DNA from: [Mycobacterium] vasticus
GTDB taxonomy: Bacteria; Actinomycetota; Actinomycetes; Mycobacteriales; Mycobacteriaceae
Length of the DNA: 64,000 nt
Assembly: GCF_020181595.1 (NCBI RefSeq)
Contig: NZ_CP084028.1
Location: 2,043,731-2,107,730, forward strand
Reading direction: 5' to 3'
In this document: piece by piece, positions 40,927 to 50,752 of the stretch
How positions within the stretch are numbered: the first letter of the stretch is position 1
How the letters are laid out: every line of letters begins with the position of its first letter
The notes under the pieces: generated by a model
Seen by the model: the letters and a program-made list of their open reading frames with translations, nothing else
What the model was told of the DNA's origin: nothing
Database searches by the model: none
Translations under genes and position numbers: made by a program

Positions 40927-42265
40927 CGCCCGCACCCAGTTGGGTGAGCACCAGCATGTCGATGCGCCGGCCGTCCATCCGCACCACCCGGGCCAGCCAG
41001 CGCGGCGGGTGCGCGGAGCGCTCGTCGGGCTCGAAGGCGGTCAGTTCGACGGTTTCCCCAGCTTCCGGAATGTGGCCGAGCTCCTGGAGGAGCAGCCCGC
41101 CGATGGTCTCGTAAGAGCCTTCCGGAGCGCGGTAGCCGGTGGCCTTGGCCACCTCGTCGATGCGCAGCAGACCCGACACCTGCCAGCCGCCGCCGGCGGC
41201 GACCACGTCCGGCGCGGCGTCGTCGTGCTCGTCGCGGACGTCGCCGACGATCTCCTCGATCAGATCCTCCATCGTGACCATGCCGGCGGTGCCGCCGTAC
41301 TCGTCGACGACCAGGGCCGCCTGAAGGCCATTGGTCCGAATCTCTTCCATCACCGCGTCGCCGTCCAGCGTCGACGGCACCACCGCCACCGGTTCGGCGA
41401 CGGTGGTGACCGGGGTGGTCGCCCGATCCGCGACCGCCACGGTGAAAACCTGCTTGACGTGGGCGATGCCGACGGTGGCGTCGAGGTCGCCGTCGACCAC
41501 CGGGAACCGGGAGAACCCGGTGTCGATGGCTGCTGCGGCCAGGTCGGCGACCGTGTCGCCGGCCTGCAGGCTGACGATCTTGGAGCGCGGCGTCATCAGC
41601 TCCTCGGCGGTCAGGGCGCCGAACCGCAGCGACCCTTCGACCACCGCGGCGGTGCTCGGATCGAGCGCGCCGCTGCGCGCCGAATTGCGTACCAGCGACG
41701 CCAGCTCCCGCGGGGAGCGAGCCGAGGCCAGCCGGTCGGCGGGCTCGATGCCCAGACGCTTCAGGATCAGGTTCGCGGTCCCGTTGGTCAGCCTGATCGC
41801 GACCGTGAACAGCCGGGAGAACATCAGCTGCGGCCCGGCCGCCGCCCGAGCGGTTGGCAGCGGGCGCGCCACGGCCAGGTTCTTAGGCACCAGCTCGCCG
41901 AAGACCATGGACAGCGAGGTGGCGATCACCAGCGCCAGCAACAACGCCACGCCGGCGGCGGTTCGCTCGCCGAGCCCGACCGCCTCCAGGGCGGGACGCA
42001 GCCACCGGGCCAGCACCGGCTCGGCCAGATAGCCCGTGGCCAGCGTGGTGATGGAGATGCCCAACTGCGCGCCGGACAACTGAAACGACAGGGTCCGGTG
42101 CGCCCGTTGGATGTAGACGTCGCGGCGCCCACCGCGGCGGGCGTTGGCCTCGACCGCGCTGCGCTCCAGGGTGGTCAGCGAGAACTCGGCGGCGACGAAC
42201 ACCGCGGTGCCCAGTGTGAGCACCACGAACGCCAGCAGGGTGGCGACAGTGAGGGTCAGGCTCAT
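40919..42265 (-). CDS. CNNM/CBS/CorC_HlyC membrane protein (Rv1842c-like)
   Basis: This 448-residue protein has a CNNM domain (about 1-200; [12 protein letters not shown]), two CBS motifs (with [13 protein letters not shown] and [23 protein letters not shown]) and a C-terminal CorC_HlyC domain (about 355-440, [14 protein letters not shown] and [15 protein letters not shown]). It is the longer partner of the overlapping gene 39877-40926. The role is probably divalent cation transport gated by nucleotide binding to the CBS module. It starts 24 bases after the guaB1 stop, and since guaB1 also has CBS domains the three may respond to the same adenine nucleotides. Confidence 0.9.
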   Translation of the reverse strand: MSLTLTVATLLAFVVLTLGTAVFVAAEFSLTTLERSAVEANARRGGRRDVYIQRAHRTLSFQLSGAQLGISITTLATGYLAEPVLARWLRPALEAVGLGERTAAGVALLLALVIATSLSMVFGELVPKNLAVARPLPTARAAAGPQLMFSRLFTVAIRLTNGTANLILKRLGIEPADRLASARSPRELASLVRNSARSGALDPSTAAVVEGSLRFGALTAEELMTPRSKIVSLQAGDTVADLAAAAIDTGFSRFPVVDGDLDATVGIAHVKQVFTVAVADRATTPVTTVAEPVAVVPSTLDGDAVMEEIRTNGLQAALVVDEYGGTAGMVTMEDLIEEIVGDVRDEHDDAAPDVVAAGGGWQVSGLLRIDEVAKATGYRAPEGSYETIGGLLLQELGHIPEAGETVELTAFEPDERSAHPPRWLARVVRMDGRRIDMLVLTQLGAGDG

Positions 42266-42289
42266 CGGATGCTCATAGCCGCGCGTGTC

Positions 42290-43819
<1,530 letters not shown>

Positions 43820-43857
43820 CGTCCGGTAAGCTCATACCGTCGTTCAGGGGAGCACAG

Positions 43858-44016
43858 ATGATGGTTAGCTGCGGCCGATCGAGTGAGATCCTCCAGGCCC
43901 GCGTCACGGCTCCCGGTATCGCGCGAACCGAGCTGATCGCCGGATGGCGATGCTACGAACTCGAAGGTTATCTGCAGCGTAAGTTGCACCGACCCTGGCG
44001 TCAGCGCGGCTCGTAG
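43858..44016 (+). CDS. Possible small protein, 52 residues, unrecognised
   Basis: An ATG with a well-placed aggggag six bases upstream opens a 52-codon frame, MMVSCGRSSEILQARV..., containing GIARTELIAGWRCYELEGYL and a basic tail (HRPWRQRGS). Third-position composition is mostly G/C, like real genes here, and a candidate promoter lies 40 bases upstream. I do not recognise the family. The rest of the gap (44017-44283, 267 bases) shows nothing but the agagag ribosome region of the next gene. It could still be a chance frame. Confidence 0.4.
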   Translation: MMVSCGRSSEILQARVTAPGIARTELIAGWRCYELEGYLQRKLHRPWRQRGS

Positions 44017-44283
44017 TCAACCTGCATGAATTGCCTTTTCCCTTAACGGAATTCGGATGGTTATGGGACTGTCGTCCGGATTTGCGCCACCTCGGGAGTC
44101 CCGACCGGATCGTCGGCAGCGGACGGGGTCCGGCGCGTCGGCGGGTGGCGTCTCATCCCTCGCGGGATCGATGCGGCCCGCTGTTGCGTCGCAGCCAGCC
44201 GGTTAACTGACCACGCTTCGTCGGCGCAACCAAAAACTTACAGATCACTGAGTGACGAACGCTCCGCCAGAGAGGTTTGCACC

Positions 44284-45345
44284 ATGCAGTTACGCCAGAT
44301 CATGTCGGTCACCGTCGGCGCCGCGCTGGCCGGCGGTATCGCCGCCGTCCCCGTTCCGACCGCTTCGGCCACATCGGCCACCCACGTCGGCGATATCGCG
44401 CTCACGGCGCAGGACGTCGTCATCGACTTCGTCCGGCACGCAGAAATGATCTCGCCGTACGAAAACATGCTCACCCCCTCCCCGGATCATCCCGGGGCTC
44501 CGCTCAGTGACCTCGGCCAGCAACAGGCGCACACCGTCGGCAACCAACTCTTCGACGCACTCGGCCCGGTTGCCGGCCTCTTCTCCGGGGAGGGTGTGCG
44601 GGTTACCGAGACCGCCGCGCCGTTCGCCGGCCTGGAGGGCATGACGCCGCAGATATTGCCCCAGCTCAACGAGGTCGACAGTGGCATCTACGCGCTCGAC
44701 CCGATCGAAAGTCTCGGCGGCCGCATGGCCTTCATGACCGTCGCCGCGTGGGCGCTGGGGGCACCACTGGGATTGGCGCTGGTGCAGGGTCCGGGCTCGC
44801 ACGACATCAACGGGGTGGTTCTCGACGAACGGTTCACCGACGGTGTTCAGACGATGTACGACCACGCGCTGGACAGCGGGGTGGTCAGCGACAACGGTCA
44901 GCTCACCGATGTGGCGTTCAGCAGCACGGCGTCAATTTTCGCCTGGGTGATGCAGAACGTCAAAAACCCCGATCTGCCCTTCTTCCTGAACCTCATCACC
45001 GAAGCGCGCAGTGTCCCGAACGGGGAGACGAGCATTTTCCTGCCCAACACCGCCGTCGTCGAAGTCAAGGGCAACCCCACCGACGGGTGGACGCTGGTCA
45101 GTTGGGACGGGCACGAGATCCCCGCCGATCCGGATCTGCTGACCGCGCTGTTCGTCGACGTGCGGGACGTGATGCTGCCGGCGCAAGCGGCGCTCTGGAA
45201 CACCTGGGAGGCCGTCCTCGACGGCGATCAGACGAACATCATGAACGTGATTCAGGCCGGCTTCGAACAGTTCAGCTCGTCGCTGGCCGCGTTCCCCGGC
45301 GCGGTCTTCAGTGACATCGCCGACGCCCTCGGAAATCTCGGATAG
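44284..45345 (+). CDS. Secreted histidine-phosphatase-fold protein lacking the second catalytic His (copy 1)
   Basis: This 353-residue protein has a signal peptide (about 1-32, cleavage near SATSA) and a histidine phosphatase (phosphoglycerate mutase-like) domain. Arg51-His52 (FVRHAEM), Arg106 (SGEGVRVTETA) and Glu130 (LNEVDSGIYA) are present. Where active members have the second histidine (AFSHG), this protein reads AFSST, with Ser214 in its place. It is therefore probably not a standard phosphatase. A paralogue follows 12 bases later. The NPTDGWTLVSWDG segment is shared by both and characteristic of a mycobacterial subgroup. Confidence 0.8.
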   Translation: MQLRQIMSVTVGAALAGGIAAVPVPTASATSATHVGDIALTAQDVVIDFVRHAEMISPYENMLTPSPDHPGAPLSDLGQQQAHTVGNQLFDALGPVAGLFSGEGVRVTETAAPFAGLEGMTPQILPQLNEVDSGIYALDPIESLGGRMAFMTVAAWALGAPLGLALVQGPGSHDINGVVLDERFTDGVQTMYDHALDSGVVSDNGQLTDVAFSSTASIFAWVMQNVKNPDLPFFLNLITEARSVPNGETSIFLPNTAVVEVKGNPTDGWTLVSWDGHEIPADPDLLTALFVDVRDVMLPAQAALWNTWEAVLDGDQTNIMNVIQAGFEQFSSSLAAFPGAVFSDIADALGNLG

Positions 45346-45357
45346 GAGCTGGTCGCC

Positions 45358-46461
45358 ATGAAGACGAACTCGACCTGGCCGGTGGCCGCAGGCATCGTCC
45401 TCGTCGGCGCCGGTGTCATCGGCACCCCGGCGCCCGCGCACGCCGACGTGGCGGTTCGCGATGCGATCCTGACCAGCGGCGAAGCTCAAGACATCGTGAT
45501 CGACATCGTGCGGCACGGCCAGCGGATGCCGCCGTTCAACGACGTGATCACCCCGTCGCCGGACCATCCGGGGCCGCCGCTGAGTGACCTGGGCGTGCAA
45601 CAGGCGCACGACATCGGGCAGAAGCTGTTCGACGAGCTCGGTCCGGTCTCGGGGATCTTCTCCGGCGAGGCGATCCGTGACATCGACACCGCCACGCCGT
45701 TCGCCGAGCTGGAGAACATGACGCCGCAGATCCTGTCCGGCCTCAACGAGATCGACAGCGGCATCTACGCCGGGCAGCCGATCGCCAGTCTGTCGGGCTT
45801 TCTCTACCAGTTCACGCCGATGCTGTGGACCCTGTTCGGATTGGTGCTGGTGCCGATCCCGGGCTCGGTCGAGGATCCCAACGGCGTGGTGATGAACCAG
45901 AACTTCACCGAAGCGGTCAACACGATGTACACCGCCGCGATGGCCAACCCGGTCGTCAGCGACAACGGCGACATCACCGCCGTGGCGTTCAACAACGAAG
46001 CCGACATCGCGGCCTGGGTGGCGCTGAACGTCAAGAATCCCGACATCTCACTGCTGCTGCCGCTGACGCTGCAGACGATGTTCGCCAACGACGACGGATC
46101 TCCGCTGTTGCCCAACACCGGCGTCGTGCAGATCGAGGGCAACCCCACCGACGGCTGGACCCTGGTCAGTTGGAACGGCGTCGCCGTCCCGGAAGATCCC
46201 GGACTGCTGACGAAGCTGATCATGGACGTGCGTGACCTGATCACCACGCCGCAGGTCGCCGGCTGGAACCTCTACCAGGCGCTGCTCGGCGGCGATCCGA
46301 CCGCGATCGACGATGCGCTGCAGACCGGCCTGCAAGACATCGCCTCGACGTTCCTGGGCTTCCCGCAGGCGGTGTTCACCGACATCACCGACGCATTGTC
46401 CAACCTCGGTGCCGGCGACGAGACCGGCTCGGCCCTGGGTGATCTGCTGGCCTGGATATGA
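45358..46461 (+). CDS. Secreted histidine-phosphatase-fold protein lacking the second catalytic His (copy 2)
   Basis: This 367-residue paralogue of the preceding gene has a signal peptide ending APAHA-D (about residue 29). Arg52-His53 (IVRHGQR), Arg107 (SGEAIRDIDTA) and Glu131 (LNEIDSGIYA) are kept. The second histidine is replaced by Asn213 (AFNNEAD instead of AFSHG). Similarity to copy 1 extends to the C terminus (FPQAVFTDITDALSNLG against FPGAVFSDIADALGNLG), so this is an in-tandem duplication. The stop overlaps the hydrolase start by four bases, coupling all three genes. Confidence 0.8.
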   Translation: MKTNSTWPVAAGIVLVGAGVIGTPAPAHADVAVRDAILTSGEAQDIVIDIVRHGQRMPPFNDVITPSPDHPGPPLSDLGVQQAHDIGQKLFDELGPVSGIFSGEAIRDIDTATPFAELENMTPQILSGLNEIDSGIYAGQPIASLSGFLYQFTPMLWTLFGLVLVPIPGSVEDPNGVVMNQNFTEAVNTMYTAAMANPVVSDNGDITAVAFNNEADIAAWVALNVKNPDISLLLPLTLQTMFANDDGSPLLPNTGVVQIEGNPTDGWTLVSWNGVAVPEDPGLLTKLIMDVRDLITTPQVAGWNLYQALLGGDPTAIDDALQTGLQDIASTFLGFPQAVFTDITDALSNLGAGDETGSALGDLLAWI

Positions 46462-47330
46462 CGGTAGACCTGCCGCCCAGTGTGCGTGACTGGCGCGACC
46501 GTGGCCGGTGGATTTCAACCACCGCGGGCCGGGTGTTCGTTCGGTCGAGTGCCGGCGACGGGCCGAGGATCGTTCTACTGCACGGGTTTCCGTCGTGTTC
46601 CTACGACTTCCGGTCGGTGGTGTCGCGGCTGGCCGGTCGGTCCTGGCTGACGATGGACTTTCTCGGCTTCGGCCTGTCCGACAAGCCGCGGCCGCATCGC
46701 TACAGCCTGTTGGAGCAGGCGGATCTGGTGCAGGAAGTGGTGGCCTCGACAGGCGCGGGCCCGGTGGTGCTGGCCGCCCACGACATGGGCACCTCGGTGA
46801 CCACCGAGCTGCTGGCCCGCGACATCGACGGCACGCTGCCGTTCGATCTGCGCAGCGCCGTGCTGTCCAACGGCAGTGTGATCCTGGAGCGGGCCAGCCT
46901 GCGGCCCATTCAGAAGGTGCTGCGCAGTCCGCTCGGCCCGGTGGCGGCCCGGTTGACGAACCGGAGCAGTTTCGAGCGCAGCTTCGGCCGGTTGTTCAGT
47001 CCGCAGCATCCGCTGTCGCGGGAGGAGGCGGCCGCCCAATGGGCGTTGCTGACCAACAACGGCGGCCATCGGATCGCGCATCTGCTCTCGGCCTACCTCG
47101 ACGAGCGGGTGCGCTACGCCGGCCGCTGGCATGGCGCGGTGCGCGACTGGCCCAAACCGCTGGGCTTCGTATGGGGCCTGGGCGATCCGGTGGCCACCAC
47201 CAACGTGCTCGACGGTCTGCGGGAGCTGCGCCCGGCCGCCGACGTCGTCGAACTGCCCGGGCTAGGGCACTATCCGCAGGTGGAGGATCCACAGGCCTTC
47301 ACCGAGGCGGTGCGCAGCCTGTTGGTCTAG
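46458..47330 (+). CDS. Alpha/beta hydrolase, haloalkane dehalogenase/epoxide hydrolase type
   Basis: This 290-residue cytosolic hydrolase has the oxyanion motif HGFPSC (42-47), an aspartate nucleophile Asp109 in AAHDMGTS, Asp243 in WGLGDPV and His271 in GLGHYPQVEDP. An Asp nucleophile indicates haloalkane dehalogenase or epoxide hydrolase chemistry rather than esterase. It resembles Rv1833c, which lies near gcvB in M. tuberculosis. The ATGA overlap with the preceding pseudo-phosphatase gene couples translation. Its stop codon overlaps that of the convergent gnd1 gene (ctag). Substrate unknown. Confidence 0.82.
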   Translation: MTVDLPPSVRDWRDRGRWISTTAGRVFVRSSAGDGPRIVLLHGFPSCSYDFRSVVSRLAGRSWLTMDFLGFGLSDKPRPHRYSLLEQADLVQEVVASTGAGPVVLAAHDMGTSVTTELLARDIDGTLPFDLRSAVLSNGSVILERASLRPIQKVLRSPLGPVAARLTNRSSFERSFGRLFSPQHPLSREEAAAQWALLTNNGGHRIAHLLSAYLDERVRYAGRWHGAVRDWPKPLGFVWGLGDPVATTNVLDGLRELRPAADVVELPGLGHYPQVEDPQAFTEAVRSLLV

Positions 47331-48775
47331 ACGGGGACTTCGCTGCGGTCCGCGCTCCACAGCGTGTGGAACTTGCCGGGTGTGTCCACCCGCCCGTAGC
47401 TGTGGGCGCCGAAGAAGTCGCGCTGGGCCTGGGTCAGGGCCGCCGGGAGTCGTTCGGTGCGCAGACCGTCGTAGTAGGCCAGCGCCGAGGAGAAGCCAGG
47501 AGCGGGGATGCCCAGGCCGACCGCGGTCATCACCACTCGCCGCCAGGAGTCGATGGCCGCCTCCACCGCGCTGCGGAAATACGGCGCGGCCAGCAGACTG
47601 ACCAGATCGGGGGAGGTGTCGAAGGCCTCTTTGATGCGGTTGAGGAACTTCGCACGGATGATGCAGCCACCACGCCAGATGGTCGCCAGGTCACCGGGGG
47701 TGACGTTCCAGCCGTATTCGGCACTGCCGGCCTGGATCTGGTTGAAACCCTGTGCGTAGGCGACGATCTTGGAGGCATACAGCGCCTGACGGACATCCTC
47801 GGTGAACCGGGCCGCGTCGTCGGGCCGCGCGCCCAGAACTCCGGCGGCCAGACCGGCCGCGGCGCGGCGCTGGGGCACCGAGCCCGACAGTGCGCGGGCG
47901 AACACCGCCTCGGCGATGCCGGTGACCGGAACACCAAGGTCCAGTGCGGATTTGACCGTCCAGCGTCCCGTGCCCTTCTGTTCCGCCTCGTCGACGATCA
48001 CATCCACCAGCGGCTTGCCGGTCTTGGCGTCGACCTGGCGCAGCACCTCGGCGGTGATCTCGACCAGGTAGGAGTCCAGCTCACCGGTGTTCCACTGGGT
48101 GAACACCTCGGCGATCTGCGGGGCGGCGAGCCCGACCGCGTCGCGCAGCAGCTGGTAGGCCTCGCCGATCAGCTGCATGTCGGAGTATTCGATGCCGTTG
48201 TGCACCATCTTCACGAAGTGCCCGGCGCCGTCTGGGCCGATGTGGGTGCAGCACGGCACCCCGTCGACGTGGGCGGAGATCTCTTCGAGCAGCGGGCCCA
48301 GCGACTCGTAGGACTTCTTCGGGCCACCCGGCATGATCGACGGCCCGTTGAGCGCGCCCTCCTCGCCACCGGAGATGCCGGCGCCTACGAAATGCAGCCC
48401 GCGGGCGGCCATCGCCTTCTCTCGACGGATGGTATCGGTGTAGAGCGCGTTGCCGCCGTCGATGATGATGTCGCCGGGCTCCATCGCGTCGGCCAGGTCG
48501 TTGATGACGGCGTCGGTGGCCGCGCCGGCCTGCACCATGATCAGCACTCGGCGTGGCTTCTCAAGTGCGGCAAGGAATTCCGGGATCGACTCGGTGCGTA
48601 CGAACGACCCTTCGGAGCCGTACGCGCTCAGCAGTGCGTCGGTTTTGGCGATCGAGCGGTTGTGCAGTGCCACGGTGTAGCCGTGCCGGGCGAAGTTGCG
48701 CGCGATGTTGGACCCCATCACGGCCAGACCGGTCACGCCGATCTGGGCGGTGCCGACAACTTCCGACGCGCTCAT
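47327..48775 (-). CDS. gnd1: 6-phosphogluconate dehydrogenase, decarboxylating
   Basis: This 482-residue enzyme oxidises 6-phosphogluconate to ribulose-5-phosphate and CO2 in the pentose phosphate pathway. It shows the nucleotide motif VTGLAVMGSNIARN, the substrate segment FVGAGISGGEEGAL and the catalytic lysine/Asn region GHFVKMVHNGIEYSD. The length and long C-terminal helical domain fit the Gnd1 type (Rv1844c, 485). The ATG at 48775 follows gaaaggcga; the frame is open a further 86 codons upstream without conservation. It is downstream of the M56/blaI pair on the same strand. Confidence 0.95.
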   Translation of the reverse strand: MSASEVVGTAQIGVTGLAVMGSNIARNFARHGYTVALHNRSIAKTDALLSAYGSEGSFVRTESIPEFLAALEKPRRVLIMVQAGAATDAVINDLADAMEPGDIIIDGGNALYTDTIRREKAMAARGLHFVGAGISGGEEGALNGPSIMPGGPKKSYESLGPLLEEISAHVDGVPCCTHIGPDGAGHFVKMVHNGIEYSDMQLIGEAYQLLRDAVGLAAPQIAEVFTQWNTGELDSYLVEITAEVLRQVDAKTGKPLVDVIVDEAEQKGTGRWTVKSALDLGVPVTGIAEAVFARALSGSVPQRRAAAGLAAGVLGARPDDAARFTEDVRQALYASKIVAYAQGFNQIQAGSAEYGWNVTPGDLATIWRGGCIIRAKFLNRIKEAFDTSPDLVSLLAAPYFRSAVEAAIDSWRRVVMTAVGLGIPAPGFSSALAYYDGLRTERLPAALTQAQRDFFGAHSYGRVDTPGKFHTLWSADRSEVPV

Positions 48776-48828
48776 ACATTCGCCTTTCAGTAGGTAGATC
48801 GGTTGCGCGGCACGCCGGGCGGCGTGGG

Positions 48829-49767
48829 TTACCCCGCGAAAAGTCGATGTAGTTCGGTCAGCCACGGTACCGCCAGCGCGATAGTGGGGACCGTGAGCAC
48901 CCCGGCGGCGGCGGCGTAGGCGGCGGCGGCCACCGCGCGACTGTTGCCCCCGCCGGACAGACGCTGCACCCGCAGCACCGTGTTGGGGCCGCCGGCGGCC
49001 AACGCACCGACGGGGGTGGTGGCCGATGCGCACGTCACCAGGGCACGGGCCAGGGGAGGAGCGCCAGCGATCCGCACGGCGGCGTCATCGGCCAGCAGCT
49101 CGACCAGCAGCCGAACCGCATCCAGGGCGTTGCGGCTGCGCACGAACCGCGGAAACGCGGTGTGCACCGCGGTGAACGCCTCGAGCACCAGATCGTGGCG
49201 GGCACGCAGGTGGGCCCGCTCATGGCCGAGCAGCGCCGCCAGCTCGGCGTCGCCCAGTGCCTGCAGAGCCCCCGAACTCAACACCACCCGGCTGCGCACG
49301 CCGGGCAGGCAGTAGGCCAGCGGCTCCATCACCTGCAGAACCCGTAGGCCGCCGGTCCGCACCGTCGAGACCGCGTCGGCGATGCTGACCAGGTCGACGA
49401 GCATCCGGTGGCGGGCCCTCCGCTGTCGGGTGCCCACGGCGACCTGCAGCACCGCCACCGTGAGACGCAGACCGAGCAGCAGGGTCAGCGCCGAGACCGC
49501 GGTGTAGAAGCTCCACAGCGGCCAGCCCAGGCGGTCGATGGAGCCGAGGATGGTGGTGGTGGGCCGCCCGTCCGGGCCCGGCACCAGCAGGCGGCTGGCG
49601 GTCGCGACTCCGGCGCTGAATGCCGACAGCACGGCGGCTATCGCAATGGCCTGCCAGAGCACCACCGCGGCCCGCGGAGCACGCAACGGCCAGTCTGCGC
49701 GCGCCAGCAGGGCCGGCACCGGCCCTACGAGCAGCAGAGCGAGGATGGTGAAGGCCAGCGCGGACAC
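48829..49767 (-). CDS. blaR: M56-family membrane metallopeptidase (BlaR1-like, Rv1845c-like)
   Basis: This 312-residue protein has four to five membrane helices (about 4-22, 35-57, 85-110, and near the C terminus) and a zinc protease motif HERAH (182-186) in LLGHERAHLRARHD. BlaR1/MecR1 proteins cleave or signal to BlaI-type repressors, but this protein lacks a penicillin-binding sensor domain, as does Rv1845c (316). It is 14 bases downstream of blaI. The activating signal is unknown; respiratory and cell-wall stress have been associated with this regulator pair in M. tuberculosis. Confidence 0.88.
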   Translation of the reverse strand: MSALAFTILALLLVGPVPALLARADWPLRAPRAAVVLWQAIAIAAVLSAFSAGVATASRLLVPGPDGRPTTTILGSIDRLGWPLWSFYTAVSALTLLLGLRLTVAVLQVAVGTRQRRARHRMLVDLVSIADAVSTVRTGGLRVLQVMEPLAYCLPGVRSRVVLSSGALQALGDAELAALLGHERAHLRARHDLVLEAFTAVHTAFPRFVRSRNALDAVRLLVELLADDAAVRIAGAPPLARALVTCASATTPVGALAAGGPNTVLRVQRLSGGGNSRAVAAAAYAAAAGVLTVPTIALAVPWLTELHRLFAG

Positions 49768-49781
49768 GCGGCAAGTCTCCC

Positions 49782-50198
49782 TCAGGACGTGCGTCGACTG
49801 CCAATCGAGACATCGACGCGGTGTTTGGCTTCCAGTTCGTCGAGCGCGCGGCGCAGTGCCTCGGCCTCATCCAGGCCGACACGTTCGACGAAGTGCACCA
49901 GAGCGGCCCTGCGGTCACCGGAGTCGGCGGCCTGATCCAAGGCCTCGACCATCAGCCCGGCGACCAGCTCGTCGCGGCCGCGGACCGGTGCGTAGCGGTG
50001 CGCACGGTCATCCCGGATCTGCGATACCAGGTTCTTCTTGGCCAGCCGCTGCAGGACAGTCATCACCGTGGTGTAGGCCAGGTCGCGCCGCGCCGACAGC
50101 GCTTCGTGGACCTGACGCACGGTCTGGGATTCCGGGGCGGACCACAGATGGTCCATCACCGCCCGCTCCAAATCCCCTAGGTGGGTCTGCTTGGACAT
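49782..50198 (-). CDS. blaI: BlaI-family transcriptional repressor
   Basis: This 138-residue winged-helix repressor equals Rv1846c in length. It begins MSKQTHLGDLERAVMDHLW and has the recognition region LAYTTVMTVLQRLAKKNLV and a C-terminal dimerisation helix. In M. tuberculosis BlaI represses itself, blaC and ATP synthase genes and is released after proteolysis. The ATG at 50198 follows aggggag. A dyad at 50244-50260 lies in the region shared with the divergent thioesterase gene. Confidence 0.92.
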   Translation of the reverse strand: MSKQTHLGDLERAVMDHLWSAPESQTVRQVHEALSARRDLAYTTVMTVLQRLAKKNLVSQIRDDRAHRYAPVRGRDELVAGLMVEALDQAADSGDRRAALVHFVERVGLDEAEALRRALDELEAKHRVDVSIGSRRTS

Positions 50199-50243
50199 GT
50201 CCTGATCAACTCCCCTGGGCAATGCCGCAAGCCTACTCCCAAT

Positions 50244-50260
50244 TACTACGGACTGTCGTA
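50244..50260. promoter_or_regulatory. Candidate BlaI operator
   Basis: tactacggactgtcgta is an imperfect inverted repeat (TAC.AC.G...C.GT.GTA; six of eight pairs) 46-62 bases upstream of blaI and 55 bases upstream of the divergent thioesterase. The TACTAC...GTA half-sites resemble BlaI/MecI operators. Autoregulation is expected; assignment to BlaI is inference. Confidence 0.5.
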
Positions 50261-50314
50261 TCGCCGGCTGTGGGTCTGCTGCGGCGCCGGTGAGCCGTCG
50301 TGTAGAACCATGAG

Positions 50315-50725
50315 ATGCCCGCCTCCGACTCGACACCGATACCCATCGCACCGTTCGACCACGGCATTGGCCTGGCCTTCACCGAGATCAGCCCGGACGG
50401 TGCGCGCGCAAGCCTGGAGCTGACACCCAAGCTGCACCAGCCCGCGGGCATCGTGCACGGCGGTGTGTACTGCACCATCGTCGAGAGCGTGGCGAGCGTC
50501 TCCGCGCACACCTGGCTTACCCAGAACGGCGACCCGGGCGCCACGGTGGTGGGGGTCAACAACAACACCGATTTCCTGCGGGCGGTCTCATCGGGAACGG
50601 TGTTCGCCGCGGCCACCCCGATTCACCGAGGCCGCCGTCAGCAGCTGTGGCTGGTGACCATCACCGACGCCGACCAGCGGATGATCGCCCGCGGCCAGGT
50701 CCGGTTGCAGAACCTGTCGGGCTGA
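50315..50725 (+). CDS. Hotdog-fold thioesterase (PaaI type, Rv1847-like)
   Basis: This 136-residue protein has the PaaI thioesterase core: QPAGIVHGGVYCTIVESVAS (HGG, then Glu as the catalytic acid) and GVNNNTDFLRAVSSG. It probably hydrolyses an aromatic or hydroxyacyl-CoA thioester as a dimer or tetramer. The size matches Rv1847. It is divergent from blaI with 116 bases between the starts. It ends 27 bases from the convergent ndh gene; in M. tuberculosis the urease operon starts at this point. Confidence 0.87.
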   Translation: MPASDSTPIPIAPFDHGIGLAFTEISPDGARASLELTPKLHQPAGIVHGGVYCTIVESVASVSAHTWLTQNGDPGATVVGVNNNTDFLRAVSSGTVFAAATPIHRGRRQQLWLVTITDADQRMIARGQVRLQNLSG

Positions 50726-50752
50726 GCGGCTCCGCCGCGCTTGCGACCGCCG

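Noticed and set aside
50725..50752. Weak agcggc/gccgct pairing between the thioesterase and ndh
   Set aside because: Only six base pairs with a long loop; not enough to call a terminator.
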